From the NCBI RefSeq assembly GCF_025200715.1, contig NZ_CP104145.1:372001-436000 (forward strand): DNA of 64,000 bases, written 5' to 3'. This document shows positions 55,045-63,524 of the stretch, piece after piece. A program made the translations under genes and the position numbers. The notes beneath the pieces are model-generated. The model saw only the letters and a list, made by a program, of their open reading frames with translations, searched no databases and was not told where the DNA came from. Position 1 is the first letter of the stretch. Every line of letters begins with the position of its first letter. The DNA comes from Rhizobium sullae. Lineage in GTDB: Bacteria; Pseudomonadota; Alphaproteobacteria; Rhizobiales; Rhizobiaceae.

Positions 55045-56562
55045 TCAGTCAACCCGTTCGAAGTCGCCCGGCTTCCAGCTCTTGTCGAACCATGGCTCCA
55101 ATGGAGCATACAGCCGCAACAGCGAATTCCAGCCCTTGCCAGGCATGGTTTGAACCCAGTTCCCCTCTTGTCCAGACGGAGCCTCAGGAGAGAACCAGAC
55201 TGTCACCGAGCCGTCCTCGTTCTTCTTGATGCCCGGCTGGTTGCTGTCGATGCCTGCGAGCTTCTGGTCAGTCTCCAGCATCGATCTGGTCTGATTGTCA
55301 TAGACTGTGAACGACCAGAACTGTCCGGCCGGAACGGGGGCTGGCAGGGTGATTTTATATGTCTTGCTGCCGTCGAGATAGGCTCCGGTCGAATCCCTGA
55401 CCGCGAACGCGTAGGCCGAGCCGGTCCCAGGCTTTGCATCTGCCATCGCGGGGGTGATTCCCGTCGCTGCATAGTGGAACATCGTGCGCGCATCGAGCAT
55501 GCGTTCGCCGTCGCTCAGAAACTGATAGCTGTTGCCGATGAAGCCGTTGTTCCATTGACGGTCTGGGTAAAACTTCGCGCGTTCGTCGCGGGGCGCAAAT
55601 ACCATCGACCGAGCCGTCGCATTCCCGACAGCCACGGCCTCGGTGAGGATTGCCTTCATGCGAGCATCGGGCGCGAACGGCTTGCCCTTCTTGATGCCGA
55701 TGGAAGCGAACAGACCGACGACTTCCGGATCGAATGCATCGCCCGGCTCGGCCTGAATGACATCGTTCAGCTCTTCATAGAAATGGAAATCGTTGGCATG
55801 GATCGTGTTGACCTGCTTGCCGGAGATATTGGCGAAGGTGGCTTCCGGCGGTTCTTCGCGCGTTGAAAGCGGATAGACACGCGCATGATCCTTCACGTTC
55901 TTGACCGCAGCAGCAATATCCCCGCCTTTGACGAAGGCGCGATAAAGAATCAGGTTCGTGTTGGTCGGCGACTTGGTGACGAAGTAGCCTTCGGAAGGCA
56001 GCTCCCCAGAATAGCCTGGGGGCACGAAGAGATATTTTCCGCCTTTGCCTCTGTCTGGGCCGATAAGCCCGACATCGGTGACGTAGCGGAAATAGGCATC
56101 ATCGACGGGTCCGAGGACACCCGGAGGCACCTGCGCGACGACCGGGCCATCCGTCAGATCGACGCAGAAGAACACATAAACGGTCGTCGTGTTCGCGGTC
56201 AGAAACAGGGAGCGTGCATCCAGCAGGTTCTCTGTAATGCCGATGCCTTTATTTTTCGCTGCCCCGACATCGTCCAGACCCTGGCACAATGCGTACACGG
56301 ACGCGGCTGGCATCCCTAAAAGGAACGCTTCCACCCCCCTTGAAAAATCGATGTTGTCGTAGACCTTCTGCACCGTCTCCTGATCGGGAAGTCCGTCAGT
56401 GAACTTCAGGACCCCGATGCGGGTTTCTACTGTATCTGGCGTCTGGATGGACGTAGGGACATCGGCTTTGAACTCCGGGGCATTCTGTTCTTGCGTGTAA
56501 GCGGCACTCGCGGAAAACATTGACGCAATTGCCAAAATGCCAACCCGATTGAATTTACGCAT
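55045..56562 (-). CDS. Exported DUF1254/DUF1214 protein (longer paralogue)
   Basis: 505 residues with a signal peptide (cleavage after AAYT or nearby, about residue 23). DUF1254 occupies about residues 65-200 (LTANTTTVYVFFCVDLTDGP) and DUF1214 about 385-495 (PAGQFWSFTVYDNQTRSMLE, then WNSLLRLYAPLEPWFDKSW). Domain order matches the shorter neighbour, so the two are diverged paralogues. The adjacent YiaV/YiaW-like genes point to an envelope role (inference). Confidence 0.87.
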   Translation of the reverse strand: MRKFNRVGILAIASMFSASAAYTQEQNAPEFKADVPTSIQTPDTVETRIGVLKFTDGLPDQETVQKVYDNIDFSRGVEAFLLGMPAASVYALCQGLDDVGAAKNKGIGITENLLDARSLFLTANTTTVYVFFCVDLTDGPVVAQVPPGVLGPVDDAYFRYVTDVGLIGPDRGKGGKYLFVPPGYSGELPSEGYFVTKSPTNTNLILYRAFVKGGDIAAAVKNVKDHARVYPLSTREEPPEATFANISGKQVNTIHANDFHFYEELNDVIQAEPGDAFDPEVVGLFASIGIKKGKPFAPDARMKAILTEAVAVGNATARSMVFAPRDERAKFYPDRQWNNGFIGNSYQFLSDGERMLDARTMFHYAATGITPAMADAKPGTGSAYAFAVRDSTGAYLDGSKTYKITLPAPVPAGQFWSFTVYDNQTRSMLETDQKLAGIDSNQPGIKKNEDGSVTVWFSPEAPSGQEGNWVQTMPGKGWNSLLRLYAPLEPWFDKSWKPGDFERVD

Positions 56563-56637
56563 AACCTATCTCCTGAACATTTATTCGGCGTTTGGCGATG
56601 ATCTTACTCTCGGCTTTGTCACAGGCTTATGTGAAAA

Positions 56638-57579
56638 TCAGAACGGGTTTAGGTAGTTCGTAATCGCAACCTGTCGCAGCAAGACCTTTCTGATGACATG
56701 CGCGGCTCCAACGTGGTCCGTGAATATGGCTGCTGTTCCCACGCTACCCGCTGGCAGTTTCCGCGCAAACTCCGCGTCATCAAGCTTGATCCTGACAACC
56801 ATCGGCGCACTCTGGATGCTATCCGGCGTCACCGCCGTCCCCGAAACCCTCGCCTGCCCGGCGGATACCGCTTGAAGGACGCCTTCGACTTTGCCTGGAT
56901 AGACCTTGCCGGGCATGTATTTGAAAGTGGCTTCCACTGGCTGCCCTACCTCGATATAGCGGGCATTGATCTGGGGAACCTCAACTCCGATGATCGTATC
57001 CGTCGTATCAATGAACGCCATAACCGGGGCCACGGGTAGGCTGCTGACGCGCGCACCTTTGCGAAGCGCAAGGTTGGTGACATAGCCATCGGCCGGAGCC
57101 CGAACGATCGTTTTGTCCAGGTCCCACTTTGCACCCACGAGCTGCGCCTGAAGCTGATTGACCTCCGCTTGGCTTTGCTCGGCATCGAAAGCTCTTCCTG
57201 CGCCGGTCTCTTTCAGACGTGTCGTTTCCGAGAGGCGAAGCTGTGCAAGATCGAGTTGTGCCTGCAGGGCATCCACCTTGGCCTTGAAGGGAACCGGATC
57301 GATCCGGAAAAGCACATCGCCTTCCTTGAGCGTTGTGTTCGCAATGACGGGAACTTCTATAACTTCGCCCGACACGTCAGGAACGATAGCAACGGAGTTA
57401 CGGACTGTCAGCGCCGTCCCCTGTGGCGCGCCCCAACCCATCGGAATAAACAGGCCGACGAGAAGCAGGAGCAGAACGAGGACCGGCGATACCTTCCAGA
57501 AAAGGTTGAAGGGCACGATCCGGAACTTTACGAGGCAAAAAAGAACGGCCAGGTAGACATTGAGAAGGACGACGATCAT
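56638..57579 (-). CDS. yiaV: HlyD-family membrane fusion protein (YiaV-like)
   Basis: 313 residues with two N-terminal membrane segments (about 2-20 and 28-47), then the HlyD/EmrA layout: lipoyl-like strand (VPDVSGEVIEVPVIANTTLK), a short coiled coil (about 95-140), a second lipoyl half (PADGYVTNLALRKGA) and a beta-barrel. Start at 57579 overlaps the DUF3302 gene (ATGA). The pairing with DUF3302 matches Escherichia coli yiaV-yiaW, hence the symbol. Likely an inner-membrane-anchored adaptor of an efflux or envelope system whose pump is not encoded here. Confidence 0.82.
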   Translation of the reverse strand: MIVVLLNVYLAVLFCLVKFRIVPFNLFWKVSPVLVLLLLLVGLFIPMGWGAPQGTALTVRNSVAIVPDVSGEVIEVPVIANTTLKEGDVLFRIDPVPFKAKVDALQAQLDLAQLRLSETTRLKETGAGRAFDAEQSQAEVNQLQAQLVGAKWDLDKTIVRAPADGYVTNLALRKGARVSSLPVAPVMAFIDTTDTIIGVEVPQINARYIEVGQPVEATFKYMPGKVYPGKVEGVLQAVSAGQARVSGTAVTPDSIQSAPMVVRIKLDDAEFARKLPAGSVGTAAIFTDHVGAAHVIRKVLLRQVAITNYLNPF

Positions 57580-57821
57580 CGCACGTCCTCCGCTTTTCCA
57601 ACTCGCGGCACATCGACGTAGGCCCAGATTAAGACGAGCGGCCATAACGCGAAGCCAAGAAAAAGCGTGATCCAACCCGCCACTGTGACGGCTTGTGCCC
57701 AAGGATGGGCTCTTCGCGTGGCGATTACGCCAGGAAGCATGGCCAGAAATACGACGACTCCAGCCGTGCTTACGATAAGCACAATTAAAACTACCCAGGC
57801 GAAAATATCGAGCAAATTCAA
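57576..57821 (-). CDS. yiaW: DUF3302 inner-membrane protein (YiaW-like)
   Basis: 81 residues with two membrane helices (about 6-30 and 45-68) and the family's arginine-rich loop ATRRAHPWAQAV between them. The tail ends VPRVGKAEDVR. Overlaps the YiaV-like gene by four bases, so the two are co-translated. Function is not established for the family; the tight pairing suggests a membrane partner of the HlyD-type protein. Confidence 0.82.
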   Translation of the reverse strand: MNLLDIFAWVVLIVLIVSTAGVVVFLAMLPGVIATRRAHPWAQAVTVAGWITLFLGFALWPLVLIWAYVDVPRVGKAEDVR

Positions 57822-58034
57822 TCCTCGCCTATCTGCGTGGGTCCGGCATTACATCGTGGTTAGGCTATAGAAGATAAAGCCTAGTTGCAATCGGTCATCT
57901 ATGCACTTCCAAGGGGTGTGTCGTGCCGGAGGTTACGCAAGTACGCGAATACAAAGGAAGATGCCGAGTATTAGGGCTCCTTGGGCGAAAAATATCCTCT
58001 GTCCAGCACGCACATAACCCACCGACGAAAGCGG

Positions 58035-58936
58035 TCACTGGTGGCGCTTGCTACAAAAGATCGGATAATTCCAGGGTAAGAGTTCATCAATCTGGCTCTG
58101 CTTGTGGCCGTTGACGATGGCGCTGAGCGTGCTGGTCAGATACGCAAGCGGATCGACCCTGTCTTGGTTTTGCGAGAACCGGGATCAAGCACCGGCGCAC
58201 GGGTCTCGTCCATGAATAGCTTAGTCGAGCGCTTCAGGTCGGTGATCAAGGCATCGAAGACCGGACGCAGATCAAAAGCTGCCCGACCGACCCAATCGGC
58301 CAGTGTGGAGCGGTCGAGATCAATTCCTTGGCGGCTCATGATCTGGGCCTGCCGATAGAGCGGAAGATGATCGGCGTATTTGGACACCAGCACATGTGCG
58401 ATGGTGGCCTCCGTCGGCAACCCGCCGTGGATCAGTCGCGGTGGGGCCGGAGCCTGAGCAACACCGTCGGTACAGGCACGGCAGGCATATTTGGGACGGC
58501 GGGTGACGATGACGCGGAATTGCGCCGGAACGACGTCCAGCCGCTCGGACACGTCCTCGCCGATGCAATGCAGGCATTCGCCGCAAGCGCAGACCAGGCT
58601 TTCCGGCTCGATGATCTCTTCTATGCGAGGAAGGTGAGCCGGAAGAGAGCCGCGATTGGCTGCACGGGGTTTGGAGCGCTGCTTGCCCGAAAGGCTATCC
58701 GTTTCGTCTTCGGCATGGACGGCAGCGATTGCCGTCTCAAGGTCCTCCAGTGCGAGATCGAACTGCTCGGGATCAGCCTTCTCGGATTTGCGGCCGAAGG
58801 CGGCTTGCTTGAAAGCGGCAACAAGCTTCTCCAGGCGCTCAATCCGCTCATCCTTGCGGACTTCACGCGCTTGCGCCGAGATCAGCATCGCCTTCAGGGC
58901 AGCAATATCGTCGGGAAGATCGGCGGCGTCCAACAT
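58035..58936 (-). pseudogene. tnpC: IS66 transposase TnpC, catalytic core deleted
   Basis: The first about 255 codons are intact: a coiled-coil start, the IS66 zinc-finger-like region (CACGECLHC ... YACRACTDG), and the beginning of the DDE domain up to LFMDETRAPVLDPGSRKTKTG. The sequence then jumps to the extreme C-terminus (DPLAYLTSTLSAIVNGHKQS, then QIDELLPWNYP) in a different frame at about 58140. The remaining DDE core, roughly 700 bases judging by family length, has been removed. Confidence 0.82.
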
Positions 58937-59003
58937 GGTGGAAGTCTATCAAATCCCGCTTGATTCATGCTCGGAATCTGCCGCCCGAGTCATCGTGTCG
59001 CAT

Positions 59004-59357
59004 CTATTCGATGGCGTCCGGCACTCTTGCCTCCACGCCACGGACCCGACGCCAATCGAGGCCTGCAAACAGCGCCTCGAACTGAGCATGGCCCAAGGTC
59101 ATCAAACCGTCCCTGACGCCCGGCCAAGTGAACGTGTGTTCCTCCAACCGCTTGTAGGCCATCACCAGCCCGCTTCCATCCCAGTAGATCAGCTTCAATC
59201 GGTCTGCTTTGCGAGACCGGAATACGAAGACCGTTCCGGTGAACGGGTCCTTGTGCAGCTCGTTCTTGACCAGCGCCGCCAAACCATCGTGACCTTTGCG
59301 GAAATCGACCGGCTTGGTGGCAACCATGATCCGCACGCGGTTCGATGGGAAAATCAT
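59004..59357 (-). CDS. tnpB: IS66 accessory protein TnpB
   Basis: 117 residues of the IS66 Orf2 family: VRIMVATKPVDFRKGHDGLA at the start, GTVFVFRSRKADRLKLIYWD in the middle and a terminal LDWRRVR. Required with TnpA and TnpC for transposition of IS66 elements. The start overlaps the stop of tnpA (ATGA). Intact. Confidence 0.93.
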   Translation of the reverse strand: MIFPSNRVRIMVATKPVDFRKGHDGLAALVKNELHKDPFTGTVFVFRSRKADRLKLIYWDGSGLVMAYKRLEEHTFTWPGVRDGLMTLGHAQFEALFAGLDWRRVRGVEARVPDAIE

Positions 59358-59740
59358 GCCGGGACCGAGCAGGCACGCGCGACAGCGGCGATCCGAGCGA
59401 CGGACGCGCCTTCTTCCAGACGGATAATGACGGAACCGACGATCACCTCAGGGCGACTGACTTTTGTGACCGGCGGCTCCGAAACGGGCGGATCGATGAT
59501 CACCGCTGCGAACTCCACCGGGTCCTCGGGTGCGGGCAGAACCAGCTTGCCCTGCCGCGCCATCGTTCGCCAGGTGGACAGGTGGTTCGGCTTCAAGCCA
59601 TGTCGCTCTGCGACGTCATTCACCATAGCGCCAGGCCGCAAGCTCTCAGAAACGATCTGTGCCTTGACCTCGTCCGGCCAGTGCCGGTGAACCTCACGCC
59701 CAGACTTTCTGGTCGTGAGAACCTCCAATGTAGTCTCCAT
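59354..59740 (-). CDS. tnpA: IS66 accessory protein TnpA
   Basis: 128 residues. A helix-turn-helix near residues 20-60 (AMVNDVAERHGLKPNHLSTW) and a C-terminal RLEEGASVARIAAVARA helix identify the IS66 Orf1 family. Start at 59740 is preceded by GGAG; the longer frame to 59779 has no better signal. Intact and coupled to tnpB. Confidence 0.9.
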   Translation of the reverse strand: METTLEVLTTRKSGREVHRHWPDEVKAQIVSESLRPGAMVNDVAERHGLKPNHLSTWRTMARQGKLVLPAPEDPVEFAAVIIDPPVSEPPVTKVSRPEVIVGSVIIRLEEGASVARIAAVARACSVPA

Positions 59741-59823
59741 GGAGAAACTCCCGTTGCTCGTCCATGGAAAGGCGATCACAGATTACGGCCGCGGGGACAA
59801 CGTGGGGCTGGAACAGCGGTTAC

Positions 59824-60372
59824 GCTGAAGGATGACGATCCGCCGAAGAATGACAGGCGATCCCTAAAGGAATACCAAGCTGTCTCGGCAGTTATCTCGT
59901 CATAGATGTTATCCGCTTTGTCCACTGAGAAATCATTGTACTTGGATCGCACTCTCGGAGGACCCTCATCATGAGAGTGACGCGTCTGCTTCCGAAGGTG
60001 CAGTCGACCCATAGGGGGGTCTGCTCTTGGCGAGTGCCGTTCGCCGTCGTCTCTGGGCCTCTTCGAGCACATGCCGTGTCGGCCGCCATTGTTCCGTTGC
60101 CCGGTCCCATAGCAAGCCACATCGCAGCTTTGGTCTGCTTCGGAGGGAAAGTACAAAAGCCAAAAACAATCATTAAGAAAAGGACCGAAAACCGCATCTA
60201 TTTCCTCAAGAGCTTGGACTCCACGCTATACCAAAACCCCCTTAACGACGCGTTGGTCATTAAGGTGAATGTTTAGCGATATTTCCCGGCTCAAACGTAA
60301 CTGACGCATGATTTGACGGTCGCTGGTGGCCGACAGGCGACCTGGACCATGTTCGGAGCGAGCCAAATGCGG
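59824..60372. other. Gene-free stretch between IS66 and the Nudix gene
   Basis: About 550 bases without a believable gene on either strand. It becomes AT-rich near 60150-60290. Probably degraded sequence flanking the insertion element. Confidence 0.4.
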
Positions 60373-60795
60373 TCATGAGCGAGGCCGTCTCAGAAACAGG
60401 TCAAACCATGAAAGGATAGGAATGACTGCCGGATGCGCTAATGGTGTCATGAAGCAGAGATTTCCCATCGCAACCCAAGCTAGATCGGTGTGTTCCTCTC
60501 CCAGCAATCGCGGAGCGCCACCCGACCATTCGGTGACTGCATATACCTGGTATCTTATACTTTCGCAGTCGGGAGTCGCCGCGTCAGGGAAGGTTTTCAG
60601 GTGCCGAAAGGTGATTGGGGTTATGCCGACTTCCTCCTGCGCCTCCCTGACAAGAGCGGCATCGGTAGTCTCCCCTACTTCGACATGGCCGCCGACTAAA
60701 TCCCAATACTCCGGATATTGCCGCTTATGGGCGGCGCGTCTCACCAAAAGTACGCGGCCGTCGTGGATGAATGCCGCGAGGACGATAGTTGTCAC
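60373..60795 (-). CDS. Nudix hydrolase
   Basis: 140 residues. The Nudix box is GHVEVGETTDAALVREAQEE followed by VG, about residues 36-58, with the expected Gly, Arg-Glu and Glu-Glu metal-binding residues. It would hydrolyse a nucleoside diphosphate linked to another group. The frame stays open to 61062, but the GTG at 60795 has GGAGGG just upstream and gives a normal Nudix length. The extra upstream part contains repeat copy C, arguing against the longer form. Confidence 0.85.
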   Translation of the reverse strand: MTTIVLAAFIHDGRVLLVRRAAHKRQYPEYWDLVGGHVEVGETTDAALVREAQEEVGITPITFRHLKTFPDAATPDCESIRYQVYAVTEWSGGAPRLLGEEHTDLAWVAMGNLCFMTPLAHPAVIPILSWFDLFLRRPRS

Positions 60796-60870
60796 AATCC
60801 CTCCATCGCCGTCGGCTGGCCGACACCGTACTATCCATGCGGAGACATTCGCAGCTTTTGGCAAGGGCGG

Positions 60871-60926
60871 CAATGGGGCCGACTGCGGAAGCTTAGCCTT
60901 GGGCGGAACGCGCCAACACCGGACAT
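60871..60926. repeat. Dispersed intergenic repeat, copy C
   Basis: Shares GGGGCCGACTGCGG and GCGCCAACACCGGACATTG with the other copies; lies upstream of the Nudix gene and before the alpha/beta hydrolase gene. Confidence 0.6.
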
Positions 60927-60979
60927 TGACAGAGGTGGATGTCATCGTATCCTCGCCCGAAGGTCCGATGGGGTGAGTC

Positions 60980-61735
60980 ATGTCTGCGGTTACGCAACAC
61001 ATCATTGATCGAGGCGACGGCGCTCGCGTGGAACTATTCCAGGCTCGACCGTCTGCGCCCAAGAACGGAGCGATACTGTTCGTACATGGAAATCAGGGTG
61101 GACTTCTCTTAGGTGGAAAAGAGGCTGTCGATGACGGATCGCTGGTTCGGTTCTCGTCCCGTCTTGGTGTAACGGCGGCCGCAATCTCTCAGCCTGGTTT
61201 TGGCGCATCGGACGGGCCTGCCGATTTCTGCGGCCCGACTACTCAGCAAGCGATTGTAGCCGCATTGGAGTTTCTGAAGCAGCAGCCATCAGTCGATCCC
61301 GCACGCATAGTTCTCTACGGAAACAGTCGAGCGGCTGTGGCGTCCGCCATGGTGGCCACGAAAGTCCAGGGCCTCAGGGCGCTCATCCTAACAGGAGGCG
61401 TTTACGATTTACGAGAAGCCTACGGAAGCAGTTCGAGAGGCTTGCAGCAAGCTATCCAGAAAGAGGCAGGCGTTTCGAACGAAAGCTTCTTGGATCGGTC
61501 CGCACTCCATCATTCGCACAGGATTCGAGCGGAAACCTTACTTCTACACGGCAAGTACGATGATCGTGCATCGGTCGATCAAGCTGAACGATTTTCGGAG
61601 GCTCTCGCACAGGTAGGTGTGCCGGTACGCTTCTATGCGCTCGAAGGCGGTCATCGCCTTCCCCGAGAACAGGTCACACCCATCCTCCGGGAATTCTTAA
61701 CTCGAATATTTGCGCCAGACGCAACGCTTCACTGA
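60980..61735 (+). CDS. Alpha/beta hydrolase (prolyl-oligopeptidase-like)
   Basis: 251 residues. HGNQGG near residue 36 forms the oxyanion region, YGNSRAA near 113 the nucleophile elbow, LLHGKYDDRA near 188 the Asp and EGGHRLP near 220 the His. Cytoplasmic, no signal. It resembles dienelactone hydrolase/peptidase S9-type enzymes; the substrate is unknown. The upstream 180 bases contain repeat C and the divergent Nudix promoter. Confidence 0.85.
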   Translation: MSAVTQHIIDRGDGARVELFQARPSAPKNGAILFVHGNQGGLLLGGKEAVDDGSLVRFSSRLGVTAAAISQPGFGASDGPADFCGPTTQQAIVAALEFLKQQPSVDPARIVLYGNSRAAVASAMVATKVQGLRALILTGGVYDLREAYGSSSRGLQQAIQKEAGVSNESFLDRSALHHSHRIRAETLLLHGKYDDRASVDQAERFSEALAQVGVPVRFYALEGGHRLPREQVTPILREFLTRIFAPDATLH

Positions 61736-61746
61736 CTTATGGCTGC

Positions 61747-61803
61747 TTCGGGGCCGACAGCAGAAGGTCGGCCGCTTCTGGATAGCGCAAATACCGGTCA
61801 TTG
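61747..61803. repeat. Dispersed intergenic repeat, copy D
   Basis: Shares TTCGGGGCCGACAG and AGCGCAAATACCGG-CATTG with the other copies; placed a few bases after the alpha/beta hydrolase stop. The most diverged of the four. Confidence 0.5.
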
Positions 61804-61848
61804 ATAGGTTTGCGGAGGTCATCGTAGATTGGTAGCTTCCGAGGAGGA

Positions 61849-62094
61849 ATGATGCTGCAGGTTATATGGTCCGAGAAAATAGACCGAATACTTTCGGTGG
61901 GGGTCTGGTTAGGACCAGAACATCGTAACTGGGCTCTCACCAGAGGGCGGGCTCTCAATGCGATTGACCAGCTACGTGACGCCAATGTTGTCATACTTGG
62001 CGGAGATGTCCTGAGCGGACCGGACGAGAGTTATCGTCTGCCCGACCTGTTGGGGTGGACGGCCCCCGAACGGCATCGAAACGTGCCAGAGTGA
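61849..62094 (+). CDS. Imm40-like immunity protein, probably truncated
   Basis: 81 residues. NWALTRGRALNAIDQLRDAN followed by VVILGGDV matches the core of Imm40, a family of immunity proteins for polymorphic toxins. GAGGAGG precedes the ATG. After SYRL at about 62040 the sequence loses the expected family continuation, and the remaining residues run into the IS110 flank. It is probably cut off by that element. No cognate toxin is nearby. Confidence 0.5.
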   Translation: MMLQVIWSEKIDRILSVGVWLGPEHRNWALTRGRALNAIDQLRDANVVILGGDVLSGPDESYRLPDLLGWTAPERHRNVPE

Positions 62095-62126
62095 GTCGTT
62101 AGCGATCTCAAACGAAGGAGCCGTCC

Positions 62127-63170
62127 GTGGACCAGATTATCCGTATTGGCATGGATACGTCAAAGCACGTCTTTCAACTGCATGGCGTTAACGCTGCCGA
62201 ACAAGTGATCCTGCGCAAGAAGATGCGCCGCAAGGAGATGGTGGATTTCTTTGCGAAATGCCCCCCGACCGTGATTGCGATCGAAGCCTGCGGTGCTTCG
62301 CATCACTGGGCCCGGCTGCTAACGGGGCTCGGACATGAGGTCAAATTGATCGCGCCGCAGCTCGTGAAACCCTACGTCAAGCGTGGCAAGAACGATGCGG
62401 CCGATGCGGAGGCGCTATGCGAGGCGATGAGCCGCCCGACAATGCGGTTCGTTCCGATGAAGAGCGCTGATCAGCAAGCCGGGCTGATGCTGGTAGGTAT
62501 GCGCGAGCGCACTGTCGCCACACAGACGCAGCTTGCCAATACGATTCGTGGCTATGCAACTGAATTCGGGATGATCGCGGCCAAAGGCATGTCTCATATT
62601 CCGCTCCTTCTGGAACGCATCATGATTGATGAAAGCATTCCGGGTGTGGCGCGTGAGCTGTTCTCGTCTCTCGCTGAGGAGTTTGCGCAGTTGGGTGAGC
62701 GCCTGAAGGAGGTGGAGGCAAAGCTAATGGCCTGGTATCGTAACAATGAATGTTGTCGCCGTCTTGCAAAGATCCCCGGTGTCGGACCGATCGGCGCGGT
62801 CTTGCTGATGATGAAAGCGCCGGCACCGGAACAGTTCACATCCGGAAGGCAGTTTGCCGCCTGGGTGGGCCTGACGCCCAGAGACCATTCGACTGCGGGC
62901 AAAGTCAGGCTCGGTGTCATTACGAGGGCCGGCGATGAGACCTTGCGCAAGACATTGGTCGTGGGTGCGACCTCGCGGCTTCAACAGGTAAGAGCGGGAC
63001 GTGGAAAGAGCACTTCGCCTTGGCTCATCGAGTTGCTCAAGCGCAAGCCACCCAAGCTCGTGGCTGTCGCGCTAGCCAACAAGATCGCCCGGATCGCCTG
63101 GAAGATGATGGTGAGCGGCGAGGACTACAAGGGTAATGCTGCGCGACCGGCTCTGGCCTGCGCAGCGTAA
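62127..63170 (+). CDS. IS110-family transposase
   Basis: 347 residues. The N-terminal RuvC-like DEDD domain (IRIGMDTSKHVFQLHG; RGKNDAADAEAL) and the C-terminal transposase_20 domain with IPGVGPIGAVLL are both complete. The C-terminal serine region lies in TPRDHSTAGKVRLG. AAGGAG precedes the GTG start. IS110 elements have no conventional inverted repeats, so the element's boundaries are not drawn here. Appears functional. Confidence 0.94.
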   Translation: MDQIIRIGMDTSKHVFQLHGVNAAEQVILRKKMRRKEMVDFFAKCPPTVIAIEACGASHHWARLLTGLGHEVKLIAPQLVKPYVKRGKNDAADAEALCEAMSRPTMRFVPMKSADQQAGLMLVGMRERTVATQTQLANTIRGYATEFGMIAAKGMSHIPLLLERIMIDESIPGVARELFSSLAEEFAQLGERLKEVEAKLMAWYRNNECCRRLAKIPGVGPIGAVLLMMKAPAPEQFTSGRQFAAWVGLTPRDHSTAGKVRLGVITRAGDETLRKTLVVGATSRLQQVRAGRGKSTSPWLIELLKRKPPKLVAVALANKIARIAWKMMVSGEDYKGNAARPALACAA

Positions 63171-63524
63171 AGAGATCAGTCAGGTCACGGTGAGCTGGAT
63201 ACAGATGCTACCGTGCCGATCTGATGCGTGAACTTGCAGGGAACGAGCAGATGGTGTGATCGATCGATCCGAGACGTGGGACACTCCGTATCTCTCAGTG
63301 GCCGTTGAAGGTCGCCGACCTGTTTGGAACTCACGTCGCGGAACCCATCTTGGCCAGCGTTCATGTGCGAGCGCAACAACAGGCCGGACATATGAACGCA
63401 AGCGATCTCGATCAAATCATCATAGGAGTTCTTGCAGGGAGGGGGCCGTCCACATATGAGAGATAGGTGACGTTTTGTACCGGAGACATGGGTAACACTT
63501 TTCGCTTTTTGGCGGGAGGTGTTG
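63171..63524. other. Gap between IS110 and IS481 transposases
   Basis: Contains the 3' flank of IS110 and the 5' flank of IS481, including TAGGTGACGTTTTGTACCGG near 63465-63484 that may be part of the IS481 terminal region. No gene seen. Confidence 0.4.

Larger units (their letters stand above)
58035..59823 (-). mobile_element. IS66-family element with internally deleted transposase
   Basis: Holds tnpA, tnpB and a gutted tnpC in the usual IS66 order on the minus strand. CGGTTAC at 59817-59823 fits the outer end of an IS66 inverted repeat (GTAACCG when read into the element). I could not find a matching left end near 57.9-58.0 kb, so the left boundary is the end of tnpC. The element should not move on its own. 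Confidence 0.75.

Noticed and set aside
57838..58034. Search for the left inverted repeat of the IS66 element
   Set aside because: No sequence matching the GTAACCG end was found, so the left boundary was left at the tnpC remnant.
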